Positions 12,835 through 24,731 of a stretch of DNA of 64,000 nt are shown in pieces (position 1 is the first letter of the stretch; the number at the start of each line of letters is the position of its first letter). A program made the translations under genes and the position numbers. This stretch comes from Onchocerca volvulus (lineage: Eukaryota; Nematoda; Chromadorea; Rhabditida; Onchocercidae): contig HG738140.1 of NCBI GenBank assembly GCA_000499405.2, positions 13,109,560 to 13,173,559 on the forward strand. The letters are read 5' to 3'. A model generated the notes under the pieces. It saw nothing but the letters and a program-made list of their open reading frames with translations. It searched no databases and was not told the DNA's origin.

Positions 12835-15271
12835 TTAATTTGCTTCGATAAGATTATTGACAAGTTTCTCGTTATAATCCCAATACTTTCTACGTATTGG
12901 ATCCAGGTCTTTCAATTCTTGGAGTATTTGTACCGCTTGTGCAGCACTGTCCTGAAATTACAAAAACTCTTATTCATTTCACTCAAGCTTTTCTGTTTGT
13001 CTTATGCTACGACTCAGATCTATAGCAAAATATTCTTCCAATATATTCTTTTCAGAATTAAATATTTATTTTGGAATGACCCAATCCAAAACAAAATTTA
13101 CTTTAACTTCCACTTTTTTCTCGATTTTTTCTAATAATACATCCACCATGAAACTAAGACAAAGTGGTACACGTTTCTGATCGCTCAGCTCAAGACAAAA
13201 CTGCATTACATCTGTTCGAGAAGAAACTCCTTTCTGAAATTTTATAGCACTAAAAACATCATTAACATATATTACTAAAATTGGGATTTCTAATTTGCAA
13301 CAACTTAAAATTATTTTCTTTGCAAAGTTACAGCTAATCATTAACGTTTGAGTTTTGAAAAGTCTCATTAGAATTAAATTTTGAAGTGACAGATACTGGT
13401 CGAAAGTATTAATGAAGATTATCGCTATTTTAAATCCTTTTAAAATAATTTTTTCAAAGTAAAAAAGCAGTGAATAATTACCAAAATAGACGGGAAATAT
13501 TGAATTTTGAAATGAACGGTGCTTATACCTGAGAATACAGCATTTGAGCAATCAGTTTTAAAATATTCAAAAAAATGAAAACATACATCCAGCAATATTC
13601 CAGACAAGAAATTCCATGCACTCTCATTGTTTGGAATTTTTTTAATCATAGATTGAGTCATTGAAATTTCCCGATTTAATACAGTGGGATCCTTAAAAAC
13701 AGGTAAGAAAAGTCAAACAATATTTAACTAAAGTGAACCATTTGAGGTGTAAAAATGAAGTGATATAAATTTTTTTCAAATTGAAAACAACTAATAAGAT
13801 AACAATAATAGTGGATAATTAGGCAGCTTCTATCAATAAATCCTGAGATATTCAACATTTGGATGTAATTTGGAATTAACTACCTTTAATGTATCCAATC
13901 CTTGAAGTATAAAGTACCGGTAGTTCCACGCCGAATTATTACGCATATCTTCGATCAAAAGTCCAGCGCTATAATCCAATTCTTGTTGACTAAATAATTT
14001 GAATTTTTCAACGACCCATTGACGATGCTGCCACGAATGATAGTTTTTGGCTTCATCCTCAATCATTCGTGCTGTGAAATCAAGCTCTCGACTAACATCA
14101 TTTGTCCATTCCACTAACATTCGACGATGATGCCAAACTTAATAATACATAATATATTTTATATATATATTTATTCATTTAATTTATTTTCTTCTTTAGA
14201 ATCTCTAGCAAATAAAATTTCTTCGAAAATTTTAGTTTCTCATACAACCGATAAGGTATGATGCAGAAAAAAAAAAAGTATACAAGGACAACACGAACCT
14301 TGATAATTCTTAGGATTTTCTTCAATCACTTCAGAAATAAAATTGAATTCGTTATTCAGATCTTTATTCAGTGCCTTAAGAAGAGCACGGCGATACTGCC
14401 AAAGAGTGTAGTTAGCCGGATTTAAATCAACACACCTTCAAAGTTATTTAAATAAATTTTAATAAACTGACGACAAAGTATCCCTCAAATACGAATTTAC
14501 TATCAGATAAAACTACTACTTTTGATCGGCAGTTCTTGAGTTATCCAATATATCACTATAAACGTTAAATGAATAAAAAAGAAGTTTCTCAATACCTTAA
14601 AACATTAATCACAATATAATGAAACATAAAAATGAAAATGTAGCATTTGATGTCTCACATTACACAATTTTTCATAGACAGCGAATTATATTGCTGTGAT
14701 ATCAATTATAATAACTAAATCTATTGGTAAAATATATAACAGCAAAATAAACTTGCTTTACAGTTAATTTAAACGCTCGCTCTGACATCTCATTGTTGAG
14801 TATAACGGCTCGCAGATACATAAATGCATCATTAAAAGCATCACTAGTTGCAATCCGAACAGCTGATTGTTCATCATCCGTTAGTGGCATAGGATGAACA
14901 TCATCCCATTCTGGGTCATCCCGATACCGCTTAAATTCAAAATTATGCTTAAAAAAAAAAAATTTCAAGCACAAAATTCATGAGAAGCTAAGGTTATCTT
15001 AATCTAAATTTAATTTACAAATGTAATATGCACGACTTCAGTCTGGTAATATTCAACATATTTTGTAAGCGGGTAAATTAAGTACCTCAGGAATTCGCGA
15101 CTCGAAAAAACTCTATCGACATAGAGGAGTGTCATAATAAACTTCGCGAGCCTCAAATCCTCTAATTATACAAATACAGAAGAGCGAATTGTGACATGCA
15201 TCAGCAATACATTCATTTTTAAATCAAAATAAATTTCCACATACCTCAACCTTATCCACAATATCGGACAT
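12835..15271 (-). CDS. fnta-1: protein farnesyltransferase/geranylgeranyltransferase type I alpha subunit
   Basis: Shared alpha subunit of the two cytosolic CaaX prenyltransferases, which attach isoprenoids to Ras- and Rho-type proteins. Seven exons in transcription order: 15271-15245, 14947-14757, 14435-14299, 14137-13884, 13691-13587, 13233-13102, 12951-12835 (TAA), giving 320 residues. The helical PPTA repeats are visible in order: [50 protein letters not shown] and [10 protein letters not shown]. The second intron (14756-14436) starts with GC, not GT (AA|GCAAGT). Only this donor restores phase and matches the human residue count across the junction. An acceptor (GTTACAG) 20-25 bases before the ATG suggests trans-splicing. 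The gene lies 604 bases downstream of PUS3. Confidence 0.95.
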
Positions 15272-15875
15272 TATAATTATCGATCCAATATGCTGTAACT
15301 TATTGAGTGAAACAAATTAAATGCATCATAAACATTTGACATACGTCGTAGAACAAGATTAAATATAAAATCTGTAATTTCAAAATTCACTACTGAAATG
15401 AAAACGCTTGAAACGTATTTTATGACAATTTGAAATTGTTATATATTTTATTATGCAGAAAATTCACAAACATTAAAGGAACTTCCATAAAACAACAAAG
15501 TAATGCAAAAGAATTCTCTTTACAATCACTGCTAACTGTAAATAGAATTCATTTCTTAAAACCAGAGATTTATTTTAAGCTGCTCTATGTATAATACCGA
15601 AGCAAGTTTACTAAAAAAAAATCCGGAATACATAAATTGCATAGTTTAGTACTCAAAAATAAAATCATATGAATTTAAAACTCAATAAAAACAAAATATA
15701 CTGAATATCTAAAAGAATGCTGCTTGCAATGAAAATCGCCATTATTTTCATATAAAAATTACCCATACCAGTATCAACAATCATTAGGATTAGTGTTAAT
15801 ATTTAGTGTATTAGTTAGCTAATGCATCAGTTACAAAAAACAATGATACTTACCATAAATATTCAATATTTATTA
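15272..15875. other. PUS3-FNTA intercistronic gap
   Basis: Contains the FNTA trans-splice acceptor and the presumed PUS3 3' UTR; no other gene seen. Confidence 0.5.
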
Positions 15876-18634
15876 TCATCGTAACAAAATATCACTATTA
15901 CTGGAAGTGTCGGCAATGATTTTTGACATTTTTGCACGAATTTTCTCTTGCTTCAACTCCAAAGCATCACATGTAGGCCGTTTTTTGATGGGTATATATG
16001 TTTTGGTAGAAGTACCACTTGGTCTGAGATACTCATTTAGACCGCTAAAGTCATCTTGTATTACTGGCGCAAATAGCCCGATGTTCTCAGCCATAATTTG
16101 CAATGTTGCTGATCTGAAATTATTTCATCCTGCAATTACCTAGATAATGTTTATAGAACTGTGTCGCCTTTATCCAGAAATGGTCAATTTTCTGCAACTT
16201 CGAAGAGAAAAAAACAGTCTTTGACCTGAAGTCATTTATATCCCAAATATTCTTCCACAGCCTTCTCAACTATAACAACAGCATCACTAAGTGCTTGATG
16301 CCAAATACATCACGAAGCATGCGAGAAAAGATTTTTGATATTTTCCAGTCGCAAATTTTTTATCTAACCTTCTGTTTTTCACAAACTTTTTTTCTAGTAA
16401 TGAAAATTTGAAGAAAAAAGAAAAAAAAAGAAAGAGTAAAAAAGGAAGAGTAAAAAAAAGAAAAAAAAACTGTAATGGAAACTTACAAAGACTGATAATG
16501 AGCCCAAGTTTTCAGGATAAGTTTTCTAATAGATTTCAACGAATTAATATCCCATCTCCAAGAAAGTTCCATTCCATCGTATACACAATCAAACAAGCAT
16601 AATGGAAATGCCGGAGCTAATCCATAAACTGGTTTTGAAGGTGTAAGTCTGATATCGAGAAGTTCGGAGATAATCTTCAAATAGAAATGAGAAAAAGAAA
16701 TGCAAATTTTTTTTATAATTGTTTAATTTATCGTTTATACATGAGCCGTTTTTAACTGACGGCAACATAAAATAAGATTTTCGTAAATGATTACTGATTA
16801 AAATCATCATTTCTTTCACCATTCTTTTCACAATATTGGTTTACTAGAACTTACCTCTGGTTTCTCATTACCATGACCAATTTCACAGAGCAAAGCCATT
16901 ATACAACGAATCTGATGCCAAAGAAAGCCACTTCCTTTGATAGTAAATTGAAGAAATTCATAACGTGTAGCTTCTTCGTTCAGCTTTAATGTTGGCAATG
17001 AATTATTTCTAAAAAAATTCTTAATTCCAAACCTGCCGCTATACATAACCAATTGAGTAATCATTTAGCTACTTGAAATAGTATATAATGGCGCTTTTAA
17101 TGTTAAAACTTGAAAAAATCAAAAAAAAAAAAATAAAATGAATATGTGAATAATGCTACCATTCCATAGAGATAACGAAGTAATTAAAAAATAATATCTA
17201 GTTTCTAAACAATTTCTTTTTTATCCCAAAAATTATTAAAATATACGATATGAATGATATATCAGCATAGGTGATAGTGCGAACATAATTCATTTCCACT
17301 CTTCCCTTGTTCATGTCAATACGACAGAAATTGCGAAAATCGTGTTCACCAACAAGAAATTGACAGGCTCGCCGCATTGCCTGCAAATTCCATTAAAATT
17401 TTCGAGTAATATACTCGAAAATTCAAAAAGAAACGAAGTAACTGCAATATGAACAGATAACATTCTAGATTTTAACTTGAGAAGCTGATCTAATTCACAT
17501 GAAGCAATAAGCGAAATAATGATGATATTATACGAAAATTCTTCAAAAATAAACCTTAACATCGAAATTGGCCCTTGGAAAAGCATACGTATAAGTGCGT
17601 TGAGTGCATTTATATCTAGCACTGAAATCTTTAAGAACTGGAGCCCATGCTAACACCCGAATATTAGTTGGCAATGCGCTATTTAACATTTTTACGTACT
17701 GAAGTTCTTCCTTCACAGTATTTCCAGAAGATGCATCAACGGTAGTAGGCCAAAAAACACCTTCTCCTCCTGGTTCATTTGACCTTAAATCTAAAGAATA
17801 GATAAATAGATTAAAGTATACCAAATCAGTTAGTTCTTTTCGGAAATAATAATGTAAAGTCGAAAAAATTAACGGATGACTTTATTATTGGAAATAAATT
17901 GAAAAAGGAATAATTAGAGATTTTAAGCACTACATATGTGACTCTTTAAAATCCTGCTATTAAAAGTATTAAAGAATCCGAAATGAACCTTACAATGACA
18001 GAAGCAACCTGTCTGAAAGCAGATACCCCCTTATCAGTTCGACCGCTTCGATTCCAACTGCAATTTTCCCAATTTTCAACAAGTTTTGTCTTTATTAAAG
18101 CCTTCCTCATTTCTTCCTCAACCTGTAAACTACGGCAGATTAAATATTTCTAACTTTTCTTCATTCTATGAAAATCCCTGAAAATGAAAACAAATACAAA
18201 AAGGTATTTGAAAGCTCTAACTCGGTTATTTTAACACAGTTTATAGCAGTTAAAATTAATATGAAAAGAGCACGGCGTCGAAAAACAACCACTGAATAAC
18301 AGGACTAAAATAATCAATGAAAGTACTGATGATTTTTCGGAGTCTAACTCTTATTCTACTAACTGTACCAATATTTTAATGATCAGAGGAAAAACAGCTT
18401 AAAGCATCGCAAAATTTTGTCATTCTTCTGATGATAATTCTAACAAAGAACAACACAACTTACAGTTCCACTAATTTCTTGCTGTTCAACTAATCCATTA
18501 TACTCCCAGCCAAAATACATGAACATCAAAGCGATTCGTCGTTTTGGATGTCGTGAAAAATCGAATTCACGCTTTTTCTTTACCCTCACTTTTTTGTCAT
18601 ACGGCAAAACATCGATATCTACTGCTTCACCCAT
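15876..18634 (-). CDS. pus3: tRNA pseudouridine(38/39) synthase PUS3/Deg1
   Basis: TruA-family enzyme that converts uridine to pseudouridine at positions 38/39 of the tRNA anticodon arm. Seven exons in transcription order: 18634-18464, 18122-17989, 17783-17555, 17380-17247, 17008-16855, 16674-16487, 16113-15876 (TGA). They give 415 residues versus about 480 in human. The catalytic Asp is in SGRTDKGVSAF (about residue 87). Other conserved blocks are FDFSRHPKRRIALMFMYFGW, LPTNIRVLAWAP, YKCTQRTYTYAFPRA, EHDFRNFCRIDM, GSGFLWHQIRCIMALL and, near the end, KTYIPIKKRPTCDALE. The exon 2-3 join needs the donor after GTAAG and the acceptor ATTTAAG to align residue-for-residue with human. The upstream acceptor TTACAAG lies 14 bases before the ATG. 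It is the first gene of the - strand tandem run. Confidence 0.95.
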
Positions 18635-19035
18635 ATTGCCAATTGCAACTTGTAAGTGTGGATAAGCTCATTAACATTAATTGTTGGAAATAGAAAAAGA
18701 TGACGTAATAGTTCATTTCGATTTTTTGATTGGAATTTTATATTCTAAATTTTCTTTTCTTGCTCTCTTTATTACTTCCCTACTTAACTTTTGCCATTAA
18801 TTCCGCAATATAATTCATGCTGCATATACTCACAAACTTCTTGCATTCTCATCATAAATCGAACAAATGGTAACTTTTATTTATAAAATTTGCATAATGC
18901 AGTATACGTACTAAAAGTATTTGTAACTCTCTGGAGTATAATTTTTACGGAAATAAAACTCTCTCTCCCACTTTCTCTTTATAATTCCAAATTATTCTAT
19001 TACTTAAAATCCCAATTGCTAATTAGATCCGAGAA

Positions 19036-19067
19036 TGTGAAAATCTCTTTGTAAAGAGATTTTCACA
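19036..19067. repeat. perfect hairpin, 15-bp arms with 2-base loop
   Basis: TGTGAAAATCTCTTT at 19036-19050, loop GT, then its exact reverse complement at 19053-19067. It is about 400 bases upstream of PUS3. The function is not evident; it could be a small palindromic repeat or a replication-generated inverted duplication. Confidence 0.85.
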
Positions 19068-19201
19068 TCGTATGACAAAAGGCAATGATTTCACAACATT
19101 ATTACGCGTAACATATTAAATTCATAAAATCATTAGGAGAGGAAAATAATATGTGAAATTGAGATGAAGCAAAGATTAATAAGATTGCAAGAAACTAAGT
19201 G

Positions 19202-19285
19202 AATCAACGACTGCAATGATTACCCAAGAAAATAAGATTTACAAATCAACGACTGCAACGATTACCCAAGAAAATAAGATTTACA
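19202..19285. repeat. tandem duplication, 2 x 42 bp
   Basis: Copy 1 is 19202-19243 and copy 2 is 19244-19285. They differ at one base (GCAATGATT versus GCAACGATT), so the duplication is recent. Confidence 0.9.
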
Positions 19286-19742
19286 ATAAGATCAGAGTTC
19301 AATCAATAACCATATATGATTCGAATTTGAGTTACGAATCAAATCAGTACCCAGTAATAATTGCGATTTAGTTGGTAAGATAATTGATGGTATGTTGCGT
19401 CTCATTCGCTTGGATAATGAAATTGGTTAATTAAAAATGAAAGTAAAATAGTTTAGAACAGATATGACTAAGTTCGACATGTAATCAATATATTAGTTCA
19501 ACTAAAATTAACACTGAAAGTATAGGTAATTTTGGAATCGATTAATAAGAGTTCTCTTTCATCTTCCTTTCCTATCAATAACTTTGTCAATATTGCCATA
19601 TTAATCAAATTTTATAAGGAGGAATATATACAATTCATAACAGGACATCCCATCTCGTTATTTCGCGTTAAGTAATAATCGATAATATTCAAGTGATAGT
19701 AGCCATGGCCATTCCAACAAAATTACGATTCTAAGTTGGTTG

Positions 19743-22446
19743 TTAATTCTGGATTGGCTTAATTGCTGCTTGGTTCGAACCAAACTCGTCGTTGCGTTTC
19801 AACTAATATGAAAATCAATTTCTTTATTTCAAGGTAAGTTACGTAAGAAAAATTATGAAGTCAAAAATTACAGTAGTTGCCATCAATAGAATATTTTGAT
19901 TGCGCCAAATTTTTAAATTTTCAAATAGTCATAGATCAAGTTTAAATTATCGCATATGTCTAGAATTAGCAACACTAGCATAAATATTGTACCAATGTCA
20001 AAATCATCATTTTTGCTGAAAATATTATTTGCCAAATTTATTCAACGGATTGATTTCATTCATTTAACAAGTTTGCGTATCAAGTAAATCCGTCAGCATA
20101 ATTTCCAATCTTTAGATTGCTCCCTTCCTTGATTATACCTTTATCTGATACCAACTCAGTGAGCAAAATTTCTTTGTGACACATTTTTGCAATTATTAGT
20201 TTTATTAGGGAATTAATTTCGGTTTTCCCGACAATGATTGGAAAAGCCTAATGACATACCTCTATATTTTAATTATATCATTATGACCCAAATATGTCCC
20301 AACAATCAAAAAATTTGCTGTATAAATTCTGAACATTTTTTTCGCGGCCTAAAAACATCAAGATTTGCATATGAAATTGCCCTCGAGCTAGAGACGTGTC
20401 CTGTGGTTAAACTCTGGCGACATATCTACGCAATAGCTGCAACACTGGTTAAAACTTGAAATATAAATTAAATTATAAGAATGAATGTGACAAAGAAATG
20501 CAATGCGTCAGTCCACCTGTTTTTCAAATTTTGCAAAAAAATTTCTATAATTATATCATATATTTTAAGTTAATCCAACTATTGCTTATCATAAATTATT
20601 ATTAAACTTACTTTGCCATCTTCGGATTATCCAGACAAATGCCATCATCAGAACAGAAAAAAAAGCGATATTTCAATAAATTTACAAGCAATTAGTGAAG
20701 GAAAATAAAACTCAAAAACTTACAAAAACATACATTAAAGTTGACATCAAGCATTCATCGAATTTCATCTTTATTTGAAGTTGTAAAATAGCTACATTCT
20801 TCTTGCCTCTTATAGAAATAACAAATTTCATGCAATCAATTTTTTCTTCCGTACATATCAAATATTCGCCTTTCTTTTTTAAAAAATGCTATAATTTAAT
20901 TTTATTTTTTATTTTCATTTTCGAATAAGTATTTTATTCAGAAATAACCAATTTAGATATTTATAATTCGAAATAATTTAAAAAGCAAGTTATTGAATTC
21001 AATGTTTCATATGCATTCAACTGTGATCATTAAGCTATCTGCACAGTGGTGCATGTTAAAATATCGTATTCTGATTAGTAAAGTTCTTATGCAAAATTTA
21101 GTAAATTTTGAAACTTGAAATCTCATTTTCATCTCGAAATTCTATTCTAGAAAAAATTCCATGCATAAAAAATTGCAATTTTTTGATCCAAGTACTTACT
21201 GCACTAGTTTTCTTTGTCGATCAAAATAATTATCAAATATTATAAAAAAGCATTAATGTTCAAGAAATATTAATCATCAAATTGCTCATAATTAATATTT
21301 CTTGAATAATGAATATCATACAATTCAAATTTGGCCAGGAACTTTTATATTATTATTGTTACTATTATTATTATTGTTATTATTATCATTATTTTTATTT
21401 TTATTATTATAATGTAAAATCAATCGTTCAATCCAATTTATTAACTACTAAATTTGTGTAACGCATAATCCGTTAAAGTAAATTATTGCTAAATTAGTAG
21501 CATGGTAAATTCTTTTCTAATATAGAATGAAACAAATAAAAGGTTTTAAAACTAATTAATTTAAAATAGGAATGTTAAATATTTCAAGTATTAAGAAACT
21601 TCATATCTTATATTTTTGAACAATTATTAGCTCAGCTACCATAATTTAATTTTCGATGAAATTATGATAAATAGGATTTCAAACCATTATTTGTTGTATT
21701 ACACCACAATTTAGTATATTTTCTGGCATATTTCACATTATTCTGCATTTACACATGTTTTAAATTACATTGACATATATTTCAGCATCATCTTTGTTAA
21801 ATTATATTGAAACATTCATCTGTCACCAACTACTACGCATTGTCGGAAAAAATCGAAGTAATCTTAGTACAAGTATGTTCAAATAACCAAAATATTGTAT
21901 TATAGAAAATTTTCTCTTGCGATTCATCACTTACAATGAATATAAATAAATATTACGATGTGCTATTTAATTCTCATCTTTCATTTCGCAGCTTAATTTT
22001 TAACAGCAAAAAATCGCAGATTCATGCGAATGTGTTGATTTCATAACCATGCCCATGTGTTATATCTAAATATTGTAAACAACTCCATGTATAAAAGAAT
22101 ATATTATACGTCATAACATATTTTCTGAGCCCATGCAACTTTAACTTGATTTTCCTCTGTGATTCTTCTACTGTTATCATTTTTGATCATTTATACCTTA
22201 TTTTATCATTCATATAACATCCCTACTACTATATTTGAAATTTTAATACCGATTTATCGCCCATATTAGCCTATCAATAAAACTTTGCTATAACAAATTC
22301 TTTTTTTGTTTCACAACAGCTGCGATTAATTTAGAAATCGAATGTATCTTATTCTGCCAATATTTCCGCATTTTCTCCTTTCACCTCTGCTTTCCCAAAA
22401 ATGTGTTCAAATTATCACTGTTGTCGTTGCTAGGCATATTTGACAT
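19743..22446 (-). CDS. small protein of unknown function, 68 residues
   Basis: Three exons fit in phase on the - strand: 22446-22385 (ATG), 20808-20724 and 19802-19743 (TAA). The product starts MSNMPSNDNSDNLNTF, has a short amphipathic centre (GKKNVAILQLQIKMKFDECL then MSTLMYVF) and ends QAAIKPIQN. No signal peptide, metal site or known domain is apparent and I do not recognise it. Introns are long (1.58 and 0.92 kb). An upstream exon at 22642-22570, bounded by an ATTTCAG acceptor and a GTAAGT donor, would be a 5' UTR exon (its own short frame ends in TGA); the coding exon then follows a GATTTAAG acceptor. A further coding-like segment near 20612-20640 lies in intron 2 but fits no standard acceptor. 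The gene is probable but unproven. Confidence 0.55.
21351..21412. repeat. ATT-type microsatellite
   Basis: Imperfect ATT/GTT trinucleotide run in the second half of intron 1 of the small gene above. Confidence 0.8.
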
Positions 22447-22569
22447 TTTTTTTGTCCTTAAATCGTTTGTTGGTCGGTGGATTCGGAAACAGAGAAAAGC
22501 CTCCATAATATTTCAAATCCATTAATCGGATTTCTTTCTCCTCCGTTATTTCAAACTAAATAGACTTAC

Positions 22570-22642
22570 CACTCCGGTCTTGCTACATCAGATCAAAAAC
22601 GTTTTAGCCGCGCGTAAAATCTGTTTCCGCATATTCTCTGGC
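22570..22642 (-). other. probable 5' UTR exon of the small gene
   Basis: GC-richer than its surroundings, with a strong acceptor (AATTTCAG) on its 5' side and a strong donor (GTG|GTAAGT) on its 3' side, both for the - strand. The longest frame in it, PENMRKQILRAAKTFLI, ends in TGA before the donor, so it is either untranslated or carries an upstream ORF. Confidence 0.4.
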
Positions 22643-24731
22643 CTGAAATTATAAAAGATTTATTCAAATTAAAATGCTACAACTAATATCAATTACAAGA
22701 TTGAAAAAAAAAATGCTTTTATGAAGAATAAAATTTAATCTATCAACCCTTCAACAGGAATGGAAATCTTTCTGTTTTGTTACTATTGTTTTGCCATTGA
22801 TTTATGTGTAATCGAAATGTCTGTAGTATTATTCTTAGTGAAATTTGCCTGAAAACAGTTGTAATTAACCGAAATTTTCAAGAATTTTATTTCTTTGATA
22901 ATATCAGCCGCAAACCTCCGAATGAATTAAACATAAATATCTGTGGATTATTTTTTAGGCCTGTTTTCAGGCTTCTAGGAAATTAACATTGATAATTTTT
23001 AAAATAGATAGCTTCCCTATTTGTTATTTACTGAATTATGTACATAAAAAAAAACAAATCAGTTTCATGATTATGAAATGAGTTTTCTTTAAAATCCGCC
23101 TGCCTTTTATCTGTATCGTCAGTAGATCGCTCGAATGATATTCATGTGAACAGAATATTTACTGAAACCATAAATTCAGTCGAAATATCCGAAATTTTTT
23201 TAAAACAATGATAATACATTGGTTGAAAAAATATTCTTGATGGAATTCTGGCTTGCCCTCAGCAGGATTTATCGAGGGAAATCACTGCTTTGTTATAAAA
23301 AATATGAGCCATTTAGGCAGAAATTTGACTTAGATATGCATTTCAGCTTCATCATCGTTCCACTAAACCTTTTTTTTTTTTCACATAAAAAGTTTGTTTT
23401 ATGATAAATTATTTCATCTTAGAATGTGAATAAAATAGCCAAGAAGGGGGACATAATGGGTCTATCCTATTGGCTCTTGGCTTTTTTCAGTCAACTACAA
23501 GAATGCTCACTCCATCACTCTCAATCATTGTTAATGTTGCTAAGAATATATATCCTGCAATTCATCTAAACAATTGAAATCTTGGCCTTTTCTACTCTTT
23601 CACTATTTTCTTCGCTTTAATGCGAATAATATTTTCGTCTCCACTTGCGAATAATTCGTTTTACAAGCGATTACTCTCAATGATTTTTACTTACCATCAG
23701 AAATTCTTCAGATCTATTTGCTTTTAAAACTTATGTTCATAAAAATTTCTACCTCTAGATAGGAAATCATGACTTATTAGATGTTTCATTTCTGGAACTT
23801 TAGCGCATTTTTTAACTAGAATCGACAAATCATTTCATTCAAATAGTTTAGTCAACGTCATTATGTTTTATTTTGCAAGAATCTGTAGAAATCACACTCT
23901 TATAAGCCAAAGATTATGTGGCTTTTCAGCTGATTACCGGTCAGAGTTCAAGCAATTTGTAAAATAATTCTTTCAAATTGTTGTAGCTATCACCATTGTT
24001 ATCACTGATGCTATGCTTATTATCATATTCATTATTATCATTCAAAACAATTGCCAAAAATGTCTTTGATTGCTTTTTTATGATAAAAATCATTGCTTTG
24101 AATTTTTTTTTTTTCATTAACGGAAAAATTGTTAAATGAAGTGTTAAACATGTTGAACTAAAGCATTTTCTTAGTTTCATAACTGCTTTTAGAGTGTCTA
24201 TAATTCATGAAAATATTGCAAGATTTTATTGCTACAAATCTGAAATGGATGCGAGCTCATTCGCAAATGGTATGATGCGAACTCATTCGCAAATGATATG
24301 TGATATTTACATTAAATTATGCACAAACAAGCCAGGCGTAGAAAAATGTATCAACACTGCATGTAAGATTAAATGATAGAAAATATAGGCCATGTGAACA
24401 AAATTTTAAAGAAGTCAAACAAGAGCCTAAAAGCCTATAAAAACCTTAACAGTTTTATCAAATTTGATAGTGTGACATGAAATTTGATAATTTGGGAAAA
24501 TGTACCCGAATTTTACCGAAAAAACAATTAAATGGTAACTCTTTATAGATATGCTTATCGTAATATCTCTATACTTTTCTAGTAGATTTTAGCGGACATT
24601 TTAGATATTTAAGCCAATAAAAAAAGACTGATAAGCCTGATAAGTGTTTAAAAGACTGATAAATGTATGTACTTAAAACTACAAAACGGAAAACTTTTAT
24701 GACAGTGATCAATTGCTAATTAATTTTGCAG
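22643..24731. other. upstream region of the K+ channel
   Basis: Expected to hold the missing first exon(s) of the channel at 24732. A coding-like + strand stretch from an ATG at 23240 to about 23330 (MEFWLALSRIYRGKS onward) has basic, aromatic composition suitable for a channel N-terminus, but only a weak phase-0 donor follows it. Another short ATG frame at 24245 ends at a GTATGA donor in phase 1. Neither is convincing. Confidence 0.3.

Larger units (their letters stand above)
18635..19742. other. intergenic region with a hairpin and a tandem repeat
   Basis: No gene recognised. Contains a 15-bp perfect inverted repeat and a 42-bp tandem duplication, listed separately. It should include the PUS3 promoter or upstream processing signals on the - strand. 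Confidence 0.45.

Noticed and set aside
19219..19274. ATTACCCAAG within both copies of the 42-bp repeat, matching the core of the nematode SL1 leader
   Set aside because: Only 10 bases match; no GTAAAC-type donor or Sm-site context follows, so it is not an SL RNA gene.
19769..19782. TTGGTTCGAACCAA, like a tRNA B-box
   Set aside because: No T-arm pairing, A-box or acceptor stem around it; it lies inside a coding exon of the small - strand gene.
23941..24180. 79-codon frame on the - strand ending in an Asn/Asp-rich stretch
   Set aside because: The Asn-rich part comes from AAT/GAT-type simple repeats and there is no splice or family support.
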